Assembly: GCA_964017235.1 (NCBI GenBank)
Contig: OZ024936.1
Coordinates: forward strand, 8,718,496 to 8,782,495
From: Sabellastarte sp. h YS-2021
Lineage: Eukaryota; Annelida; Polychaeta; Sabellida; Sabellidae
Length of the DNA stretch: 64,000 nucleotides
Direction of reading: 5' to 3'
Part shown: positions 10,401 to 25,875 of the stretch, in pieces
Layout of the letters: every line of letters begins with the position of its first letter
Position numbering within the stretch: the stretch's first letter is position 1
Program-made: the position numbers and the translations under genes
Notes under the pieces: model-generated
Database searches by the model: none
The model's input: the letters and a program-made list of their open reading frames with translations, nothing else
What the model was told of the DNA's origin: nothing

Positions 10401-13400
10401 ATTTTTACAGGAAACTCAGTTTATATCAGAGAATGAATTTGTATTAGGCTGGCATACTCGAGGGCCACATTAAAAATTTCAATTTCCGGGGTGTGGGGGG
10501 GCCCCAGGTTACCCCTCAGGTGGAAGATGTCAATTATATTCTAATATTGCCAATCTGAAGCCCAAATTTAATTTTATGCATATTCTAATAATTAATGAGG
10601 ATATTTTAGGCACATTTGGAGCATTACATGTCTAACCAGAAAATATTTCACCAAAATAGTGTTCTAAATATAGCCAAAAATAGATGTAAATCAGCCCAAA
10701 CCAGTACCAAATATTGGTCTATAAGTCTGATATTTGGCCTAAAAATCACTTGCCACATACTAAATCTGACTGCATAGGTTTTAGGATTACATCTGGTATA
10801 CCAGTGGTGTCATATGTGTCATATGTGATCCAGGAAGGCGAAAATACAGCCTCAGATGGCTGTATCAGGAAATGCTGATATATTCTCAATTAAGGTAGAT
10901 TCAAGGTTGAAAACCATATTGAATCACACAGGAGTCGCCCCTGAAATGAATTTTAGTATTGTGTTCCTTCAGAAATACATATGTAGCCCAAAGTACAGGT
11001 TCAGGGAGTGTAGTTGGCGAGGGATAGGTAAAATGCCAGATCAGCCCAAACCACCCCTTAAAGTTGGTCAATCTGGCTGAAATTTTTACAGGAAACTCAG
11101 TTTATATCAGAGAATGAATTTGTATTAGGCTGGCATACTCGAGGGCCACATTAAAAATTTCAATTTCCGGGGTGTGGGGGGGCCCCAGGTTACCCCTCAG
11201 GTGGAAGATGTCAATTATATTCTAATATTGCCAATCTGAAGCCCAAATTTAATTTTATGCATATTCTAATAATTAATGAGGATATTTTAGGCACATTTGG
11301 AGCATTACATGTCTAACCAGAAAATATTTCACCAAAATAGTGTTCTAAATATAGCCAAAAATAGATGTAAATCAGCCCAAACCAGTACCAAATATTGGTC
11401 TATAAGTCTGATATTTGGCCTAAAAATCACTTGCCACATACTAAATCTGACTGCATAGGTTTTAGGATTACATCTGGTATACCAGTGGTGTCATATGTGT
11501 CATATGTGATCCAGGAAGGCGAAAATACAGCCTCAGATGGCTGTATCAGGAAATGCTGATATATTCTCAATTAAGGTAGATTCAAGGTTGAAAACCATAT
11601 TGAATCACACAGGAGTCGCCCCTGAAATGAATTTTAGTATTGTGTTCCTTCAGAAATACATATGTAGCCCAAAGTACAGGTTCAGGGAGTGTAGTTGGCG
11701 AGGGATAGGTAAAATGCCAGATCAGCCCAAACCACCCCTTAAAGTTGGTCAATCTGGCTGAAATTTTTACAGGAAACTCAGTTTATATCAGAGAATGAAT
11801 TTGTATTAGGCTGGCATACTCGAGGGCCACATTAAAAATTTCAATTTCCGGGGTGTGGGGGGTCCCAGGTTACCCCTCAGGTGGAAGATGTCAATTATAT
11901 TCTAATATTGCCAATCTGAAGCCCAAATTTAATTTTATGCATATTCTAATAATTAATGAGGATATTTTAGGCACATTTGGAGCATTACATGTCTAACCAG
12001 AAAATATTTCACCAAAATAGTGTTCTAAATATAGCCAAAAATAGATGTAAATCAGCCCAAACCAGTACCAAATATTGGTCTATAAGTCTGATATTTGGCC
12101 TAAAAATCACTTGCCACATACTAAATCTGACTGCATAGGTTTTAGGATTACATCTGGTATACCAGTGGTGTCATATGTGTCATATGTGATCCAGGAAGGC
12201 GAAAATACAGCCTCAGATGGCTGTATCAGGAAATGCTGATATATTCTCAATTAAGGTAGATTCAAGGTTGAAAACCATATTGAATCACACAGGAGTCGCC
12301 CCTGAAATGAATTTTAGTATTGTGTTCCTTCAGAAATACATATGTAGCCCAAAGTACAGGTTCAGGGAGTGTAGTTGGCGAGGGATAGGTAAAATGCCAG
12401 ATCAGCCCAAACCACCCCTTAAAGTTGGTCAATCTGGCTGAAATTTTTACAGGAAACTCAGTTTATATCAGAGAATGAATTTGTATTAGGCTGGCATACT
12501 CGAGGGCCACATTAAAAATTTCAATTTCCGGGGTGTGGGGGGGCCCCAGGTTACCCCTCAGGTGGAAGATGTCAATTATATTCTAATATTGCCAATCTGA
12601 AGCCCAAATTTAATTTTATGCATATTCTAATAATTAATGAGGATATTTTAGGCACATTTGGAGCATTACATGTCTAACCAGAAAATATTTCACCAAAATA
12701 GTGTTCTAAATATAGCCAAAAATAGATGTAAATCAGCCCAAACCAGTACCAAATATTGGTCTATAAGTCTGATATTTGGCCTAAAAATCACTTGCCACAT
12801 ACTAAATCTGACTGCATAGGTTTTAGGATTACATCTGGTATACCAGTGGTGTCATATGTGTCATATGTGATCCAGGAAGGCGAAAATACAGCCTCAGATG
12901 GCTGTATCAGGAAATGCTGATATATTCTCAATTAAGGTAGATTCAAGGTTGAAAACCATATTGAATCACACAGGAGTCGCCCCTGAAATGAATTTTAGTA
13001 TTGTGTTCCTTCAGAAATACATATGTAGCCCAAAGTACAGGTTCAGGGAGTGTAGTTGGCGAGGGATAGGTAAAATGCCAGATCAGCCCAAACCACCCCT
13101 TAAAGTTGGTCAATCTGGCTGAAATTTTTACAGGAAACTCAGTTTATATCAGAGAATGAATTTGTATTAGGCTGGCATACTCGAGGGCCACATTAAAAAT
13201 TTCAATTTCCGGGGTGTGGGGGGGCCCCAGGTTACCCCTCAGGTGGAAGATGTCAATTATATTCTAATATTGCCAATCTGAAGCCCAAATTTAATTTTAT
13301 GCATATTCTAATAATTAATGAGGATATTTTAGGCACATTTGGAGCATTACATGTCTAACCAGAAAATATTTCACCAAAATAGTGTTCTAAATATAGCCAA

Positions 13401-16400
13401 AAATAGATGTAAATCAGCCCAAACCAGTACCAAATATTGGTCTATAAGTCTGATATTTGGCCTAAAAATCACTTGCCACATACTAAATCTGACTGCATAG
13501 GTTTTAGGATTACATCTGGTATACCAGTGGTGTCATATGTGTCATATGTGATCCAGGAAGGCGAAAATACAGCCTCAGATGGCTGTATCAGGAAATGCTG
13601 ATATATTCTCAATTAAGGTAGATTCAAGGTTGAAAACCATATTGAATCACACAGGAGTCGCCCCTGAAATGAATTTTAGTATTGTGTTCCTTCAGAAATA
13701 CATATGTAGCCCAAAGTACAGGTTCAGGGAGTGTAGTTGGCGAGGGATAGGTAAAATGCCAGATCAGCCCAAACCACCCCTTAAAGTTGGTCAATCTGGC
13801 TGAAATTTTTACAGGAAACTCAGTTTATATCAGAGAATGAATTTGTATTAGGCTGGCATACTCGAGGGCCACATTAAAAATTTCAATTTCCGGGGTGTGG
13901 GGGGGCCCCAGGTTACCCCTCAGGTGGAAGATATCAATTATATTCTAATATTGCCAATCTGAAGCCCAAATTTAATTTTATGCATATTCTAATAATTAAT
14001 GAGGATATTTTAGGCACATTTGGAGCATTACATGTCTAACCAGAAAATATTTCACCAAAATAGTGTTCTAAATATAGCCAAAAATAGATGTAAATCAGCC
14101 CAAACCAGTACCAAATATTGGTCTATAAGTCTGATATTTGGCCTAAAAATCACTTGCCACATACTAAATCTGACTGCATAGGTTTTAGGATTACATCTGG
14201 TATACCAGTGGTGTCATATGTGTCATATGTGATCCAGGAAGGCGAAAATACAGCCTCAGATGGCTGTATCAGGAAATGCTGATATATTCTCAATTAAGGT
14301 AGATTCAAGGTTGAAAACCATATTGAATCACACAGGAGTCGCCCCTGAAATGAATTTTAGTATTGTGTTCCTTCAGAAATACATATGTAGCCCAAAGTAC
14401 AGGTTCAGGGAGTGTAGTTGGCGAGGGATAGGTAAAATGCCAGATCAGCCCAAACCACCCCTTAAAGTTGGTCAATCTGGCTGAAATTTTTACAGGAAAC
14501 TCAGTTTATATCAGAGAATGAATTTGTATTAGGCTGGCATACTCGAGGGCCACATTAAAAATTTCAATTTCCGGGGTGTGGGGGGGCCCCAGGTTACCCC
14601 TCAGGTGGAAGATGTCAATTATATTCTAATATTGCCAATCTGAAGCCCAAATTTAATTTTATGCATATTCTAATAATTAATGAGGATATTTTAGGCACAT
14701 TTGGAGCATTACATGTCTAACCAGAAAATATTTCACCAAAATAGTGTTCTAAATATAGCCAAAAATAGATGTAAATCAGCCCAAACCAGTACCAAATATT
14801 GGTCTATAAGTCTGATATTTGGCCTAAAAATCACTTGCCACATACTAAATCTGACTGCATAGGTTTTAGGATTACATCTGGTATACCAGTGGTGTCATAT
14901 GTGTCATATGTGATCCAGGAAGGCGAAAATACAGCCTCAGATGGCTGTATCAGGAAATGCTGATATATTCTCAATTAAGGTAGATTCAAGGTTGAAAACC
15001 ATATTGAATCACACAGGAGTCGCCCCTGAAATGAATTTTAGTATTGTGTTCCTTCAGAAATACATATGTAGCCCAAAGTACAGGTTCAGGGAGTGTAGTT
15101 GGCGAGGGATAGGTAAAATGCCAGATCAGCCCAAACCACCCCTTAAAGTTGGTCAATCTGGCTGAAATTTTTACAGGAAACTCAGTTTATATCAGAGAAT
15201 GAATTTGTATTAGGCTGGCATACTCGAGGGCCACATTAAAAATTTCAATTTCCGGGGTGTGGGGGGGCCCCAGGTTACCCCTCAGGTGGAAGATGTCAAT
15301 TATATTCTAATATTGCCAATCTGAAGCCCAAATTTAATTTTATGCATATTCTAATAATTAATGAGGATATTTTAGGCACATTTGGAGCATTACATGTCTA
15401 ACCAGAAAATATTTCACCAAAATAGTGTTCTAAATATAGCCAAAAATAGATGTAAATCAGCCCAAACCAGTACCAAATATTGGTCTATAAGTCTGATATT
15501 TGGCCTAAAAATCACTTGCCACATACTAAATCTGACTGCATAGGTTTTAGGATTACATCTGGTATACCAGTGGTGTCATATGTGTCATATGTGATCCAGG
15601 AAGGCGAAAATACAGCCTCAGATGGCTGTATCAGGAAATGCTGATATATTCTCAATTAAGGTAGATTCAAGGTTGAAAACCATATTGAATCACACAGGAG
15701 TCGCCCCTGAAATGAATTTTAGTATTGTGTTCCTTCAGAAATACATATGTAGCCCAAAGTACAGGTTCAGGGAGTGTAGTTGGCGAGGGATAGGTAAAAT
15801 GCCAGATCAGCCCAAACCACCCCTTAAAGTTGGTCAATCTGGCTGAAATTTTTACAGGAAACTCAGTTTATATCAGAGAATGAATTTGTATTAGGCTGGC
15901 ATACTCGAGGGCCACATTAAAAATTTCAATTTCCGGGGTGTGGGGGGGCCCCAGGTTACCCCTCAGGTGGAAGATGTCAATTATATTCTAATATTGCCAA
16001 TCTGAAGCCCAAATTTAATTTTATGCATATTCTAATAATTAATGAGGATATTTTAGGCACATTTGGAGCATTACATGTCTAACCAGAAAATATTTCACCA
16101 AAATAGTGTTCTAAATATAGCCAAAAATAGATGTAAATCAGCCCAAACCAGTACCAAATATTGGTCTATAAGTCTGATATTTGGCCTAAAAATCACTTGC
16201 CACATACTAAATCTGACTGCATAGGTTTTAGGATTACATCTGGTATACCAGTGGTGTCATATGTGTCATATGTGATCCAGGAAGGCGAAAATACAGCCTC
16301 AGATGGCTGTATCAGGAAATGCTGATATATTCTCAATTAAGGTAGATTCAAGGTTGAAAACCATATTGAATCACACAGGAGTCGCCCCTGAAATGAATTT

Positions 16401-19400
16401 TAGTATTGTGTTCCTTCAGAAATACATATGTAGCCCAAAGTACAGGTTCAGGGAGTGTAGTTGGCGAGGGATAGGTAAAATGCCAGATCAGCCCAAACCA
16501 CCCCTTAAAGTTGGTCAATCTGGCTGAAATTTTTACAGGAAACTCAGTTTATATCAGAGAATGAATTTGTATTAGGCTGGCATACTCGAGGGCCACATTA
16601 AAAATTTCAATTTCCGGGGTGTGGGGGGGCCCCAGGTTACCCCTCAGGTGGAAGATGTCAATTATATTCTAATATTGCCAATCTGAAGCCCAAATTTAAT
16701 TTTATGCATATTCTAATAATTAATGAGGATATTTTAGGCACATTTGGAGCATTACATGTCTAACCAGAAAATATTTCACCAAAATAGTGTTCTAAATATA
16801 GCCAAAAATAGATGTAAATCAGCCCAAACCAGTACCAAATATTGGTCTATAAGTCTGATATTTGGCCTAAAAATCACTTGCCACATACTAAATCTGACTG
16901 CATAGGTTTTAGGATTACATCTGGTATACCAGTGGTGTCATATGTGTCATATGTGATCCAGGAAGGCGAAAATACAGCCTCAGATGGCTGTATCAGGAAA
17001 TGCTGATATATTCTCAATTAAGGTAGATTCAAGGTTGAAAACCATATTGAATCACACAGGAGTCGCCCCTGAAATGAATTTTAGTATTGTGTTCCTTCAG
17101 AAATACATATGTAGCCCAAAGTACAGGTTCAGGGAGTGTAGTTGGCGAGGGATAGGTAAAATGCCAGATCAGCCCAAACCACCCCTTAAAGTTGGTCAAT
17201 CTGGCTGAAATTTTTACAGGAAACTCAGTTTATATCAGAGAATGAATTTGTATTAGGCTGGCATACTCGAGGGCCACATTAAAAATTTTAATTTCCGGGG
17301 TGTGGGGGGGCCCCAGGTTACCCCTCAGGTGGAAGATGTCAATTATATTCTAATATTGCCAATCTGAAGCCCAAATTTAATTTTATGCATATTCTAATAA
17401 TTAATGAGGATATTTTAGGCACATTTGGAGCATTACATGTCTAACCAGAAAATATTTCACCAAAATAGTGTTCTAAATATAGCCAAAAATAGATGTAAAT
17501 CAGCCCAAACCAGTACCAAATATTGGTCTATAAGTCTGATATTTGGCCTAAAAATCACTTGCCACATACTAAATCTGACTGCATAGGTTTTAGGATTACA
17601 TCTGGTATACCAGTGGTGTCATATGTGTCATATGTGATCCAGGAAGGCGAAAATACAGCCTCAGATGGCTGTATCAGGAAATGCTGATATATTCTCAATT
17701 AAGGTAGATTCAAGGTTGAAAACCATATTGAATCACACAGGAGTCGCCCCTGAAATGAATTTTAGTATTGTGTTCCTTCAGAAATACATATGTAGCCCAA
17801 AGTACAGGTTCAGGGAGTGTAGTTGGCGAGGGATAGGTAAAATGCCAGATCAGCCCAAACCACCCCTTAAAGTTGGTCAATCTGGCTGAAATTTTTACAG
17901 GAAACTCAGTTTATATCAGAGAATGAATTTGTATTAGGCTGGCATACTCGAGGGCCACATTAAAAATTTCAATTTCCGGGGTGTGGGGGGGCCCCAGGTT
18001 ACCCCTCAGGTGGAAGATGTCAATTATATTCTAATATTGCCAATCTGAAGCCCAAATTTAATTTTATGCATATTCTAATAATTAATGAGGATATTTTAGG
18101 CACATTTGGAGCATTACATGTCTAACCAGAAAATATTTCACCAAAATAGTGTTCTAAATATAGCCAAAAATAGATGTAAATCAGCCCAAACCAGTACCAA
18201 ATATTGGTCTATAAGTCTGATATTTGGCCTAAAAATCACTTGCCACATACTAAATCTGACTGCATAGGTTTTAGGATTACATCTGGTATACCAGTGGTGT
18301 CATATGTGTCATATGTGATCCAGGAAGGCGAAAATACAGCCTCAGATGGCTGTATCAGGAAATGCTGATATATTCTCAATTAAGGTAGATTCAAGGTTGA
18401 AAACCATATTGAATCACACAGGAGTCGCCCCTGAAATGAATTTTAGTATTGTGTTCCTTCAGAAATACATATGTAGCCCAAAGTACAGGTTCAGGGAGTG
18501 TAGTTGGCGAGGGATAGGTAAAATGCCAGATCAGCCCAAACCACCCCTTAAAGTTGGTCAATCTGGCTGAAATTTTTACAGGAAACTCAGTTTATATCAG
18601 AGAATGAATTTGTATTAGGCTGGCATACTCGAGGGCCACATTAAAAATTTCAATTTCCGGGGTGTGGGGGGGCCCCAGGTTACCCCTCAGGTGGAAGATG
18701 TCAATTATATTCTAATATTGCCAATCTGAAGCCCAAATTTAATTTTATGCATATTCTAATAATTAATGAGGATATTTTAGGCACATTTGGAGCATTACAT
18801 GTCTAACCAGAAAATATTTCACCAAAATAGTGTTCTAAATATAGCCAAAAATAGATGTAAATCAGCCCAAACCAGTACCAAATATTGGTCTATAAGTCTG
18901 ATATTTGGCCTAAAAATCACTTGCCACATACTAAATCTGACTGCATAGGTTTTAGGATTACATCTGGTATACCAGTGGTGTCATATGTGTCATATGTGAT
19001 CCAGGAAGGCGAAAATACAGCCTCAGATGGCTGTATCAGGAAATGCTGATATATTCTCAATTAAGGTAGATTCAAGGTTGAAAACCATATTGAATCACAC
19101 AGGAGTCGCCCCTGAAATGAATTTTAGTATTGTGTTCCTTCAGAAATACATATGTAGCCCAAAGTACAGGTTCAGGGAGTGTAGTTGGCGAGGGATAGGT
19201 AAAATGCCAGATCAGCCCAAACCACCCCTTAAAGTTGGTCAATCTGGCTGAAATTTTTACAGGAAACTCAGTTTATATCAGAGAATGAATTTGTATTAGG
19301 CTGGCATACTCGAGGGCCACATTAAAAATTTCAATTTCCGGGGTGTGGGGGGGCCCCAGGTTACCCCTCAGGTGGAAGATGTCAATTATATTCTAATATT

Positions 19401-22400
19401 GCCAATCTGAAGCCCAAATTTAATTTTATGCATATTCTAATAATTAATGAGGATATTTTAGGCACATTTGGAGCATTACATGTCTAACCAGAAAATATTT
19501 CACCAAAATAGTGTTCTAAATATAGCCAAAAATAGATGTAAATCAGCCCAAACCAGTACCAAATATTGGTCTATAAGTCTGATATTTGGCCTAAAAATCA
19601 CTTGCCACATACTAAATCTGACTGCATAGGTTTTAGGATTACATCTGGTATACCAGTGGTGTCATATGTGTCATATGTGATCCAGGAAGGCGAAAATACA
19701 GCCTCAGATGGCTGTATCAGGAAATGCTGATATATTCTCAATTAAGGTAGATTCAAGGTTGAAAACCATATTGAATCACACAGGAGTCGCCCCTGAAATG
19801 AATTTTAGTATTGTGTTCCTTCAGAAATACATATGTAGCCCAAAGTACAGGTTCAGGGAGTGTAGTTGGCGAGGGATAGGTAAAATGCCAGATCAGCCCA
19901 AACCACCCCTTAAAGTTGGTCAATCTGGCTGAAATTTTTACAGGAAACTCAGTTTATATCAGAGAATGAATTTGTATTAGGCTGGCATACTCGAGGGCCA
20001 CATTAAAAATTTCAATTTCCGGGGTGTGGGGGGGCCCCAGGTTACCCCTCAGGTGGAAGATGTCAATTATATTCTAATATTGCCAATCTGAAGCCCAAAT
20101 TTAATTTTATGCATATTCTAATAATTAATGAGGATATTTTAGGCACATTTGGAGCATTACATGTCTAACCAGAAAATATTTCACCAAAATAGTGTTCTAA
20201 ATATAGCCAAAAATAGATGTAAATCAGCCCAAACCAGTACCAAATATTGGTCTATAAGTCTGATATTTGGCCTAAAAATCACTTGCCACATACTAAATCT
20301 GACTGCATAGGTTTTAGGATTACATCTGGTATACCAGTGGTGTCATATGTGTCATATGTGATCCAGGAAGGCGAAAATACAGCCTCAGATGGCTGTATCA
20401 GGAAATGCTGATATATTCTCAATTAAGGTAGATTCAAGGTTGAAAACCATATTGAATCACACAGGAGTCGCCCCTGAAATGAATTTTAGTATTGTGTTCC
20501 TTCAGAAATACATATGTAGCCCAAAGTACAGGTTCAGGGAGTGTAGTTGGCGAGGGATAGGTAAAATGCCAGATCAGCCCAAACCACCCCTTAAAGTTGG
20601 TCAATCTGGCTGAAATTTTTACAGGAAACTCAGTTTATATCAGAGAATGAATTTGTATTAGGCTGGCATACTCGAGGGCCACATTAAAAATTTCAATTTC
20701 CGGGGTGTGGGGGGGGCCCCAGGTTACCCCTCAGGTGGAAGATGTCAATTATATTCTAATATTGCCAATCTGAAGCCCAAATTTAATTTTATGCATATTC
20801 TAATAATTAATGAGGATATTTTAGGCACATTTGGAGCATTACATGTCTAACCAGAAAATATTTCACCAAAATAGTGTTCTAAATATAGCCAAAAATAGAT
20901 GTAAATCAGCCCAAACCAGTACCAAATATTGGTCTATAAGTCTGATATTTGGCCTAAAAATCACTTGCCACATACTAAATCTGACTGCATAGGTTTTAGG
21001 ATTACATCTGGTATACCAGTGGTGTCATATGTGTCATATGTGATCCAGGAAGGCGAAAATACAGCCTCAGATGGCTGTATCAGGAAATGCTGATATATTC
21101 TCAATTAAGGTAGATTCAAGGTTGAAAACCATATTGAATCACACAGGAGTCGCCCCTGAAATGAATTTTAGTATTGTGTTCCTTCAGAAATACATATGTA
21201 GCCCAAAGTACAGGTTCAGGGAGTGTAGTTGGCGAGGGATAGGTAAAATGCCAGATCAGCCCAAACCACCCCTTAAAGTTGGTCAATCTGGCTGAAATTT
21301 TTACAGGAAACTCAGTTTATATCAGAGAATGAATTTGTATTAGGCTGGCATACTCGAGGGCCACATTAAAAATTTCAATTTCCGGGGTGTGGGGGGGCCC
21401 CAGGTTACCCCTCAGGTGGAAGATGTCAATTATATTCTAATATTGCCAATCTGAAGCCCAAATTTAATTTTATGCATATTCTAATAATTAATGAGGATAT
21501 TTTAGGCACATTTGGAGCATTACATGTCTAACCAGAAAATATTTCACCAAAATAGTGTTCTAAATATAGCCAAAAATAGATGTAAATCAGCCCAAACCAG
21601 TACCAAATATTGGTCTATAAGTCTGATATTTGGCCTAAAAATCACTTGCCACATACTAAATCTGACTGCATAGGTTTTAGGATTACATCTGGTATACCAG
21701 TGGTGTCATATGTGTCATATGTGATCCAGGAAGGCGAAAATACAGCCTCAGATGGCTGTATCAGGAAATGCTGATATATTCTCAATTAAGGTAGATTCAA
21801 GGTTGAAAACCATATTGAATCACACAGGAGTCGCCCCTGAAATGAATTTTAGTATTGTGTTCCTTCAGAAATACATATGTAGCCCAAAGTACAGGTTCAG
21901 GGAGTGTAGTTGGCGAGGGATAGGTAAAATGCCAGATCAGCCCAAACCACCCCTTAAAGTTGGTCAATCTGGCTGAAATTTTTACAGGAAACTCAGTTTA
22001 TATCAGAGAATGAATTTGTATTAGGCTGGCATACTCGAGGGCCACATTAAAAATTTCAATTTCCGGGGTGTGGGGGGGCCCCAGGTTACCCCTCAGGTGG
22101 AAGATGTCAATTATATTCTAATATTGCCAATCTGAAGCCCAAATTTAATTTTATGCATATTCTAATAATTAATGAGGATATTTTAGGCACATTTGGAGCA
22201 TTACATGTCTAACCAGAAAATATTTCACCAAAATAGTGTTCTAAATATAGCCAAAAATAGATGTAAATCAGCCCAAACCAGTACCAAATATTGGTCTATA
22301 AGTCTGATATTTGGCCTAAAAATCACTTGCCACATACTAAATCTGACTGCATAGGTTTTAGGATTACATCTGGTATACCAGTGGTGTCATATGTGTCATA

Positions 22401-25400
22401 TGTGATCCAGGAAGGCGAAAATACAGCCTCAGATGGCTGTATCAGGAAATGCTGATATATTCTCAATTAAGGTAGATTCAAGGTTGAAAACCATATTGAA
22501 TCACACAGGAGTCGCCCCTGAAATGAATTTTAGTATTGTGTTCCTTCAGAAATACATATGTAGCCCAAAGTACAGGTTCAGGGAGTGTAGTTGGCGAGGG
22601 ATAGGTAAAATGCCAGATCAGCCCAAACCACCCCTTAAAGTTGGTCAATCTGGCTGAAATTTTTACAGGAAACTCAGTTTATATCAGAGAATGAATTTGT
22701 ATTAGGCTGGCATACTCGAGGGCCACATTAAAAATTTCAATTTCCGGGGTGTGGGGGGGCCCCAGGTTACCCCTCAGGTGGAAGATGTCAATTATATTCT
22801 AATATTGCCAATCTGAAGCCCAAATTTAATTTTATGCATATTCTAATAATTAATGAGGATATTTTAGGCACATTTGGAGCATTACATGTCTAACCAGAAA
22901 ATATTTCACCAAAATAGTGTTCTAAATATAGCCAAAAATAGATGTAAATCAGCCCAAACCAGTACCAAATATTGGTCTATAAGTCTGATATTTGGCCTAA
23001 AAATCACTTGCCACATACTAAATCTGACTGCATAGGTTTTAGGATTACATCTGGTATACCAGTGGTGTCATATGTGTCATATGTGATCCAGGAAGGCGAA
23101 AATACAGCCTCAGATGGCTGTATCAGGAAATGCTGATATATTCTCAATTAAGGTAGATTCAAGGTTGAAAACCATATTGAATCACACAGGAGTCGCCCCT
23201 GAAATGAATTTTAGTATTGTGTTCCTTCAGAAATACATATGTAGCCCAAAGTACAGGTTCAGGGAGTGTAGTTGGCGAGGGATAGGTAAAATGCCAGATC
23301 AGCCCAAACCACCCCTTAAAGTTGGTCAATCTGGCTGAAATTTTTACAGGAAACTCAGTTTATATCAGAGAATGAATTTGTATTAGGCTGGCATACTCGA
23401 GGGCCACATTAAAAATTTCAATTTCCGGGGTGTGGGGGGGCCCCAGGTTACCCCTCAGGTGGAAGATGTCAATTATATTCTAATATTGCCAATCTGAAGC
23501 CCAAATTTAATTTTATGCATATTCTAATAATTAATGAGGATATTTTAGGCACATTTGGAGCATTACATGTCTAACCAGAAAATATTTCACCAAAATAGTG
23601 TTCTAAATATAGCCAAAAATAGATGTAAATCAGCCCAAACCAGTACCAAATATTGGTCTATAAGTCTGATATTTGGCCTAAAAATCACTTGCCACATACT
23701 AAATCTGACTGCATAGGTTTTAGGATTACATCTGGTATACCAGTGGTGTCATATGTGTCATATGTGATCCAGGAAGGCGAAAATACAGCCTCAGATGGCT
23801 GTATCAGGAAATGCTGATATATTCTCAATTAAGGTAGATTCAAGGTTGAAAACCATATTGAATCACACAGGAGTCGCCCCTGAAATGAATTTTAGTATTG
23901 TGTTCCTTCAGAAATACATATGTAGCCCAAAGTACAGGTTCAGGGAGTGTAGTTGGCGAGGGATAGGTAAAATGCCAGATCAGCCCAAACCACCCCTTAA
24001 AGTTGGTCAATCTGGCTGAAATTTTTACAGGAAACTCAGTTTATATCAGAGAATGAATTTGTATTAGGCTGGCATACTCGAGGGCCACATTAAAAATTTC
24101 AATTTCCGGGGTGTGGGGGGGCCCCAGGTTACCCCTCAGGTGGAAGATGTCAATTATATTCTAATATTGCCAATCTGAAGCCCAAATTTAATTTTATGCA
24201 TATTCTAATAATTAATGAGGATATTTTAGGCACATTTGGAGCATTACATGTCTAACCAGAAAATATTTCACCAAAATAGTGTTCTAAATATAGCCAAAAA
24301 TAGATGTAAATCAGCCCAAACCAGTACCAAATATTGGTCTATAAGTCTGATATTTGGCCTAAAAATCACTTGCCACATACTAAATCTGACTGCATAGGTT
24401 TTAGGATTACATCTGGTATACCAGTGGTGTCATATGTGTCATATGTGATCCAGGAAGGCGAAAATACAGCCTCAGATGGCTGTATCAGGAAATGCTGATA
24501 TATTCTCAATTAAGGTAGATTCAAGGTTGAAAACCATATTGAATCACACAGGAGTCGCCCCTGAAATGAATTTTAGTATTGTGTTCCTTCAGAAATACAT
24601 ATGTAGCCCAAAGTACAGGTTCAGGGAGTGTAGTTGGCGAGGGATAGGTAAAATGCCAGATCAGCCCAAACCACCCCTTAAAGTTGGTCAATCTGGCTGA
24701 AATTTTTACAGGAAACTCAGTTTATATCAGAGAATGAATTTGTATTAGGCTGGCATACTCGAGGGCCACATTAAAAATTTCAATTTCCGGGGTGTGGGGG
24801 GGCCCCAGGTTACCCCTCAGGTGGAAGATGTCAATTATATTCTAATATTGCCAATCTGAAGCCCAAATTTAATTTTATGCATATTCTAATAATTAATGAG
24901 GATATTTTAGGCACATTTGGAGCATTACATGTCTAACCAGAAAATATTTCACCAAAATAGTGTTCTAAATATAGCCAAAAATAGATGTAAATCAGCCCAA
25001 ACCAGTACCAAATATTGGTCTATAAGTCTGATATTTGGCCTAAAAATCACTTGCCACATACTAAATCTGACTGCATAGGTTTTAGGATTACATCTGGTAT
25101 ACCAGTGGTGTCATATGTGTCATATGTGATCCAGGAAGGCGAAAATACAGCCTCAGATGGCTGTATCAGGAAATGCTGATATATTCTCAATTAAGGTAGA
25201 TTCAAGGTTGAAAACCATATTGAATCACACAGGAGTCGCCCCTGAAATGAATTTTAGTATTGTGTTCCTTCAGAAATACATATGTAGCCCAAAGTACAGG
25301 TTCAGGGAGTGTAGTTGGCGAGGGATAGGTAAAATGCCAGATCAGCCCAAACCACCCCTTAAAGTTGGTCAATCTGGCTGAAATTTTTACAGGAAACTCA

Positions 25401-25875
25401 GTTTATATCAGAGAATGAATTTGTATTAGGCTGGCATACTCGAGGGCCACATTAAAAATTTCAATTTCCGGGGTGTGGGGGGGCCCCAGGTTACCCCTCA
25501 GGTGGAAGATGTCAATTATATTCTAATATTGCCAATCTGAAGCCCAAATTTAATTTTATGCATATTCTAATAATTAATGAGGATATTTTAGGCACATTTG
25601 GAGCATTACATGTCTAACCAGAAAATATTTCACCAAAATAGTGTTCTAAATATAGCCAAAAATAGATGTAAATCAGCCCAAACCAGTACCAAATATTGGT
25701 CTATAAGTCTGATATTTGGCCTAAAAATCACTTGCCACATACTAAATCTGACTGCATAGGTTTTAGGATTACATCTGGTATACCAGTGGTGTCATATGTG
25801 TCATATGTGATCCAGGAAGGCGAAAATACAGCCTCAGATGGCTGTATCAGGAAATGCTGATATATTCTCAATTAA
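7490..25875. repeat. Subarray 2: units 12-38, uniform T519 block
   Basis: Twenty-seven consecutive units carry T at unit position 519 (CTGATATTTGG) while all neighbours to the left carry A. The first T519 base is 8007. Only scattered private changes interrupt the block: loss of G at 7876 (unit 12), G6 followed by T at 11857-11863 (unit 18), G to A at 13933 (unit 21), C to T at 17289 (unit 26) and G8 at 20709-20716 (unit 31). The uniformity suggests recent amplification or conversion from a single T519 unit. Confidence 0.9.
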
